Shown in pieces: positions 4,562-6,064 of a DNA stretch of 6,064 nt. Numbering within the stretch: position 1 is the first letter of the stretch; each line of letters opens with the position of its first letter. The notes under the pieces are model-generated. The model was not told the DNA's origin. It saw nothing but the letters and a program-made list of their open reading frames with translations, and searched no databases. The DNA is from Desulfobacterales bacterium (GTDB lineage Bacteria > Desulfobacterota > Desulfobacteria > Desulfobacterales > BuS5): assembly GCA_016735355.1 (NCBI GenBank), contig JAERRQ010000288.1, positions 1-6,064 on the forward strand. Direction: 5' to 3'. A program made the translations under genes and the position numbers.

Positions 4562-6064
4562 ATGGAACTTATAGATCAACATACCAAAAAAATCATGGAA
4601 GGCTGCAAGGAGAGGGCCCGGGACGCGGGCCTTAAGTTTCAGGATGAAACTTTGGAATATATTGTAACCAACCGGGATTTACTGGAACTGTCACCGAAAA
4701 TAATGATTCCCACCCTTTACGATTACTGGGTCCATGATGTGGAGGTCCTTAAAGAAAAAGGAAAATACGAACTATATCCTGGCAACCCGTATGAAACAGT
4801 AATCAACACCCGTCCGGCCATTTCTTTTTACAATGATAATAATCCGGATTGGCTGAATGTTATGATATTCTATCATGTTCTGGCGCATATCGATTTTTTT
4901 CAGAACAATCTCTTTTATCGTCATACATGGGACTACGATTTTACAGGTCAGGCCCTCTCGGATAAACGACTGATTGCAAAACTGAGATCCGAACACGGCC
5001 GGTGGACAGATTATGTTATTGAATTTTCCAGGGGGCTAGATAACCTGGCAGGATATTATAATGAACTATCAAGTCTGAACCGCAAGGAGAATACGGGCTG
5101 GTCAAAGCGGATCGATTTTTACTTTGATGTATTTATACAGAAAATAAACAAACTCAGCGTACATGAATATATTAAAGAAATCGAAAGATATAATGAGTGC
5201 CTGAAGGAATTCGGCGATTTGGGGGAAGAGACCTTCATGGATGAAATAGATTCAAAACATCCTGAATTTAAAGAGCTTTTCCGCAAGAGCCGGGAAAAGA
5301 AACCCAAAGGCAAGCCGGATCTTATGCAATATTTAATGGAGAATTCCGAATTTTTGAATAAAGAAAAAAACAAGTGGATGCAGTCTGTTTTACAGGTTGT
5401 CAGAAACACTTCAGTTTTTTTTCAGCCCCAGATCCGGACAAAAATACTGAATGAAGGTTGGGCCAGTTACTGGCACGAAACCCTCTTTCTGAGAGATGAC
5501 AGGATAGGCGGACATGAGGTTGATTTTGCCAGGCTGAATGCCGGTGTGACGTCGATGCCCAGGGTCGGCCTGAATCCATACGCGCTTGGCATGCGTTTGT
5601 TTTACTATATTGAAGAGATGGCCGATAAAGGAATGCTAAGTTTTGAATTTCAAAGCCTTGCCAATGCCGAACAACGGGAAAAGTTTGATCATGATACAGG
5701 AGATGGAAGAAATTTTATTTTCAAGGTACGTGAAAATTATTCGGATTCTACCTTTATCAACGAATTTCTGGATCAGGATTTTGCCACCCGGAACAGGCTT
5801 TTTGTTACCGGAAGGAGATTAAACCAGGCTAAAAAGGTTTATGAATATTACATCAAGAGCCGGAAACTCGAAGACTACCGGGAGATGGTGCTGAATTCAC
5901 TTTATCATCCTCCGCAGATTACGATAGATACCGAAAAGATGAAAAATAACTCATTATATCTTACCCATCTTTTTGAACATAAGCCGCTGGTCAAAGAGTT
6001 TATTGCCAATACCATGATGGGGATCGAGTACCTGTGGGGAGCTCCTGTGCATCTTGAGACGCAT
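4562..6064 (+). CDS. spoVR: SpoVR/YcgB-family protein (3' end outside window)
   Basis: The frame from ATG 4562 stays open for 501 codons to the right edge. AGGA (4553-4556) lies five bases before the start. Family hallmarks are WVHDVEVLKEKGKYELYPG (56-74), HVLAHIDFFQNN (105-116, versus the usual AHxxGHxDFF), the near-invariant NEGWASYWHE (297-306), LNPYALGMRLF (about 340-350) and a C-terminal part ending in the GIEYLWGAPVHLET region. Conserved H105, H109, D111, E298 and H305 could bind a metal, which is an inference. E. coli YcgB is about 510 residues, so probably only a few residues are missing. SpoVR was first known from the Bacillus spore cortex, but most homologues occur in non-sporulating bacteria beside prkA and yeaH, as here. 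Its molecular function is unknown. It is probably cotranscribed with yeaH despite the intervening repeat. Confidence 0.95.
   Translation, partial: MELIDQHTKKIMEGCKERARDAGLKFQDETLEYIVTNRDLLELSPKIMIPTLYDYWVHDVEVLKEKGKYELYPGNPYETVINTRPAISFYNDNNPDWLNVMIFYHVLAHIDFFQNNLFYRHTWDYDFTGQALSDKRLIAKLRSEHGRWTDYVIEFSRGLDNLAGYYNELSSLNRKENTGWSKRIDFYFDVFIQKINKLSVHEYIKEIERYNECLKEFGDLGEETFMDEIDSKHPEFKELFRKSREKKPKGKPDLMQYLMENSEFLNKEKNKWMQSVLQVVRNTSVFFQPQIRTKILNEGWASYWHETLFLRDDRIGGHEVDFARLNAGVTSMPRVGLNPYALGMRLFYYIEEMADKGMLSFEFQSLANAEQREKFDHDTGDGRNFIFKVRENYSDSTFINEFLDQDFATRNRLFVTGRRLNQAKKVYEYYIKSRKLEDYREMVLNSLYHPPQITIDTEKMKNNSLYLTHLFEHKPLVKEFIANTMMGIEYLWGAPVHLETH

Noticed and set aside
4772..5409. Two minus-strand open frames (4772-4996 and 5119-5409)
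   Set aside because: Both lie inside the SpoVR frame, which carries family motifs throughout; they are shadow frames.

Overview
The window carries the conserved bacterial trio prkA (yeaG) – yeaH (DUF444) – spoVR (ycgB), on the plus strand in close succession. Upstream lies the end of an MNT nucleotidyltransferase / HEPN toxin–antitoxin-type gene pair, separated from the trio by about 550 bases of repeat-rich, AT-rich DNA. All recognisable genes read on the plus strand. Moderate-to-low GC, clear Shine-Dalgarno sites and short 'ACCGTGAACGGT'-type intergenic repeats fit a Gram-negative, possibly Desulfobacterota-like (deltaproteobacterial) environmental bacterium. That taxonomic guess is an inference; no rRNA or other marker gene is present.

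Layout: 2-103, last codons of a probable MNT-type nucleotidyltransferase. 93-515, HEPN-domain protein overlapping it by 11 bases. 516-1065, non-coding region holding a composite inverted-repeat element (about 565-711), a tandem 14-mer with an AACCGT/ACGGTT dyad (786-816), a good sigma-70-like promoter (912-940), a sigma-54-like -24/-12 motif (962-977) and a pair of AT-rich 12-mers exactly 21 bases apart (985-1017). 1066-3138, PrkA-type AAA+/kinase protein. 3148-4524, YeaH/YhbH-type protein with a von Willebrand A-like MIDAS motif. 4562 to the window end, SpoVR-family protein, open at the edge after 501 codons.

How the genes may work together: prkA and yeaH are only 9 bases apart and are probably translated from one message. 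spoVR follows after 37 bases that include a second copy of the dyad repeat seen upstream of prkA. In enterobacteria yeaG-yeaH is known as a stress and nitrogen-starvation operon, and the trio is widely co-conserved in bacteria. An AAA+ ATPase next to a MIDAS protein resembles MoxR/VWA and RavA/ViaA modules, so a remodelling machine acting on or with SpoVR is a reasonable hypothesis, but the sequence does not prove it. The trio itself is known as a conserved cluster of poorly understood function. The less described parts here are the divergent PrkA and YeaH sequences, the repeats around the operon and the possible dual promoter.
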